From the NCBI GenBank assembly GCA_037447655.1, contig JBBHKE010001031.1, positions 65,220 through 85,950 of the forward strand: a stretch of DNA of 20,731 nt, read 5' to 3'. The DNA comes from Zygnema cylindricum (Eukaryota > Streptophyta > Zygnematophyceae > Zygnematales > Zygnemataceae). Below, one piece after another: positions 18,768 through 20,731 of this stretch. The notes beneath the pieces were generated by a model. The model worked only from the letters and a program-made list of their open reading frames with translations, was not told the DNA's origin and did not search any database. The number at the start of each line of letters is the position of its first letter. The first letter of the stretch is position 1. A program made the position numbers and the translations under genes.

Positions 18768-19619
18768 CGGAAGTAGTTTGTTCGTACAGCAGTGTACTTC
18801 GTTACCGAAATCCGTACAAAAATTGTGGTTAACTTATGTCGATCGCATAGAAAGCTGCGTTTAGAAAAATAGTGGAGACGAGTTTGTAAAATAGGCGTTC
18901 GTATACCTTTAGACGTTCGATTTTGTGTTTGACATTGTGAATGGATAACATGTGCACATGCTAAAAACTGTCCATGTTACGTAAACGTAATGTTTCATAC
19001 TTCCACATGTTGATAGTCGCGGAATGTTAAGTGTAATACGGTGCCTTTTTAACTCTATTTGAGAACCTGCGAGATTAATAGAGTATATGTTGACACTATT
19101 AAAGGGTCAAAAGTGAACATAACGGTAATACCATACCTTTGAACGAAATAGACGCTTATTAGAGTTAAGTTTGACTTTAAAATGGGTTATGTTTCACAAA
19201 ACTACAACAAATTAGTGTCATATTGTGTAAATATTAGAGTGAAGTTACTGAATTTAGAATTGAAAAAACGCGGCGAATTGAAAACGAGAACTGATAACAA
19301 ACCAACGGCATATGCGGACAAAACACAAAAAAAAGATTTTGTGGTCAGACAAATCCCAACCACATCTTCATTTTCTGGTGGCATGCTTTTGAATCTCGCA
19401 GATCCATTTTTACACGACGTCGCCATTTTTTGGGCAGGATGCGGATCATCGACCCGCCGCCTCGCTTAGTCTTGCAACATCCACTAATCTATACCTCTTT
19501 TTAGGGTTTACAGCAGTAGTAGGGTAGACTGTAATATGGCGTAACAACAAGGAAGTCCGAGCCAACATCGTCGCTAAATTTTTCCGAGATTATTAGGAAA
19601 TCATTGGTATTTGCGCATC
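18768..19619. other. Intergenic, no gene seen
   Basis: AT-rich. An open frame of 95 codons at 19182-19469 has ordinary composition but no recognised domain, no splice partner and no neighbours that support it, so I do not call it a gene. The 14-mer shared with position 303 lies at 19152-19165. Confidence 0.5.
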
Positions 19620-20290
19620 TCAACATGTTTATTCATCTCTCCTGCGCTCTCTACCTTCTTATTTTTCCTCCTTCATTCTCTCAACATCTTTATTTCTTAA
19701 CCTCTCCCTCTACTAATTGTCCGTCTCCCACATTTTTTCCTATTCCTTTTCTTTACTCTTCTCTCTCATTCTCTTCTTCCCACTCTCTCTCTCTTGTTTT
19801 GCCTCATATCCTTTCTTTGTTTTTCGTTCTGACTCGCTTTTTCCCCATTTGACTCTCTTTTTTGTTCTTTGTCCTGCTTATTTCGTGCCTCACTTCCTCG
19901 TCGGTAAATTTTCCCTTCTTCCCTCTTGAATATTTGCTCATCCTTTGACACCTATCTCCCTCTCATCATTGCTATCCATCCTGTTATCTATCTCTTTCAA
20001 TCTATCATTTATCATTTCCCCCTACTCCTGTTTCTCGTGCCCTCCCTTAATTTTTGTCACTCCCTCTTCCATATTATCTCCCTTCTCGCCCGTACGCCTT
20101 ATTTATCTCTCTGGTCGTTAACCATCCACCATCACTCTATCGCTATGTCTCCATACATTTCATTGTCATCTCCGAATATGACATACTCCTTAAGTCTCTC
20201 TCTCTCTCTTTGTCCCATTTTTTTGCGTTTAATTTTTCAAGCCCATATACCACCTACCAAGTCGGTATCTTTGTCTCTTTGTGTATATTA
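19620..20290 (+). repeat. CT-rich low-complexity tract (about 0.65 kb)
   Basis: Strong pyrimidine excess on the + strand with CTCTCT, TTCTC and CCTCTC runs, ending in a CTCTCTCTCTCT stretch at 20192-20210. Open frames across it are Ser/Leu/Phe strings imposed by composition. Confidence 0.8.
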
Positions 20291-20731
20291 AATTGTCATT
20301 GACGATGAACTTATATCCGACTGCCTGTTGTATTGGAGAGCACCCATACGATCGTAAGGAAGAAGAAATACCATATTGAAGGTATTCGAGCGTACAAAAG
20401 TGCATGGATTATATCGTGGGGAGACTTTCATGGATCTATATTTGTTATCACAAATCGTTGATACGTAGTTAGTGTGTGTAAAATATGAAGGTTTTATTTT
20501 TTTTTTAAAGAGGATTTCCGAGGTAGAAGTAGTAACGATAGGAATTCAATACTATTTAGAGCTTTGTTGACTATTGTAGATTAATAGGCCTTAGATAATT
20601 TTTTGTTTTAGTTTAACGTTGTAAAAAGATTTTATCATGAAATATATAAATTTTGTACTTCTTCTTCCATTGTTTTTAATGAATGATTTTTTATGTGTCA
20701 ACTTTTTTTATATATTTTCGTTACATTGTGT
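20291..20731. other. AT-rich end of the window, nothing recognised
   Basis: No open frame of note, no repeat matching the families above and no RNA-like structure that I can see. T- and A-runs dominate the last 250 bp. Confidence 0.5.

Noticed and set aside
19182-19469. 95-codon open frame
   Set aside because: No recognised domain or supporting context; in AT-rich DNA a frame of this size can arise by chance.

Overview
The window is nuclear DNA of a eukaryote. It is AT-rich, has GT-AG introns and carries one recognisable host gene plus a dense field of small DNA transposons. The host gene is IRE1, the ER-stress sensor kinase/endoribonuclease. Its kinase and RNase segments read like the green-plant branch of the family (SDMGISKRL, GSAGWQAPEQL, GRQTRAVDMF, RVIRNKSNHYRELP). 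A streptophyte (land plant or charophyte alga) is the likeliest source. I cannot name the species.

Layout. Positions 1-4705 hold no gene I can support: only MITE copies, one MITE end and a small tandem repeat. Positions 4706-5768 are the presumed promoter and leader of IRE1. They include a plant UPR-element-like inverted pair of ACGT sites, a TATA-like motif, a candidate 5'-UTR splice acceptor and a six-codon uORF. Positions 5769-12854 hold IRE1 in six exons encoding 1026 residues with no frame break. Positions 12855-13482 are its 3' flank, with a long pyrimidine tract and an AATAAA signal.

Positions 13495-18767 are a transposon graveyard that can be resolved quite precisely. It contains two inverted hAT-type elements with perfect 8-bp target duplications and nearly the same ends but unrelated middles. 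A foldback MITE family of about 213-228 bp has three copies here and two more upstream. A second, about 170-bp MITE family shares the outer tip of the first. One foldback MITE has been split inside its right terminal repeat by a 985-bp hAT-like element, which carries a decayed BED-zinc-finger reading frame. Positions 18768-20731 are non-genic, with a 0.65-kb pyrimidine-rich tract.

How the parts relate: IRE1 stands alone, and nothing around it looks functionally linked. The non-autonomous hAT copies would need a transposase supplied from elsewhere; the BED fragment here lacks most of one. The most rewarding observations are the nested insertion, the two hAT elements with different middles, and the UPR-element-like site upstream of a UPR sensor gene. 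All positions, splice sites and repeat comparisons were read by eye from the sequence.
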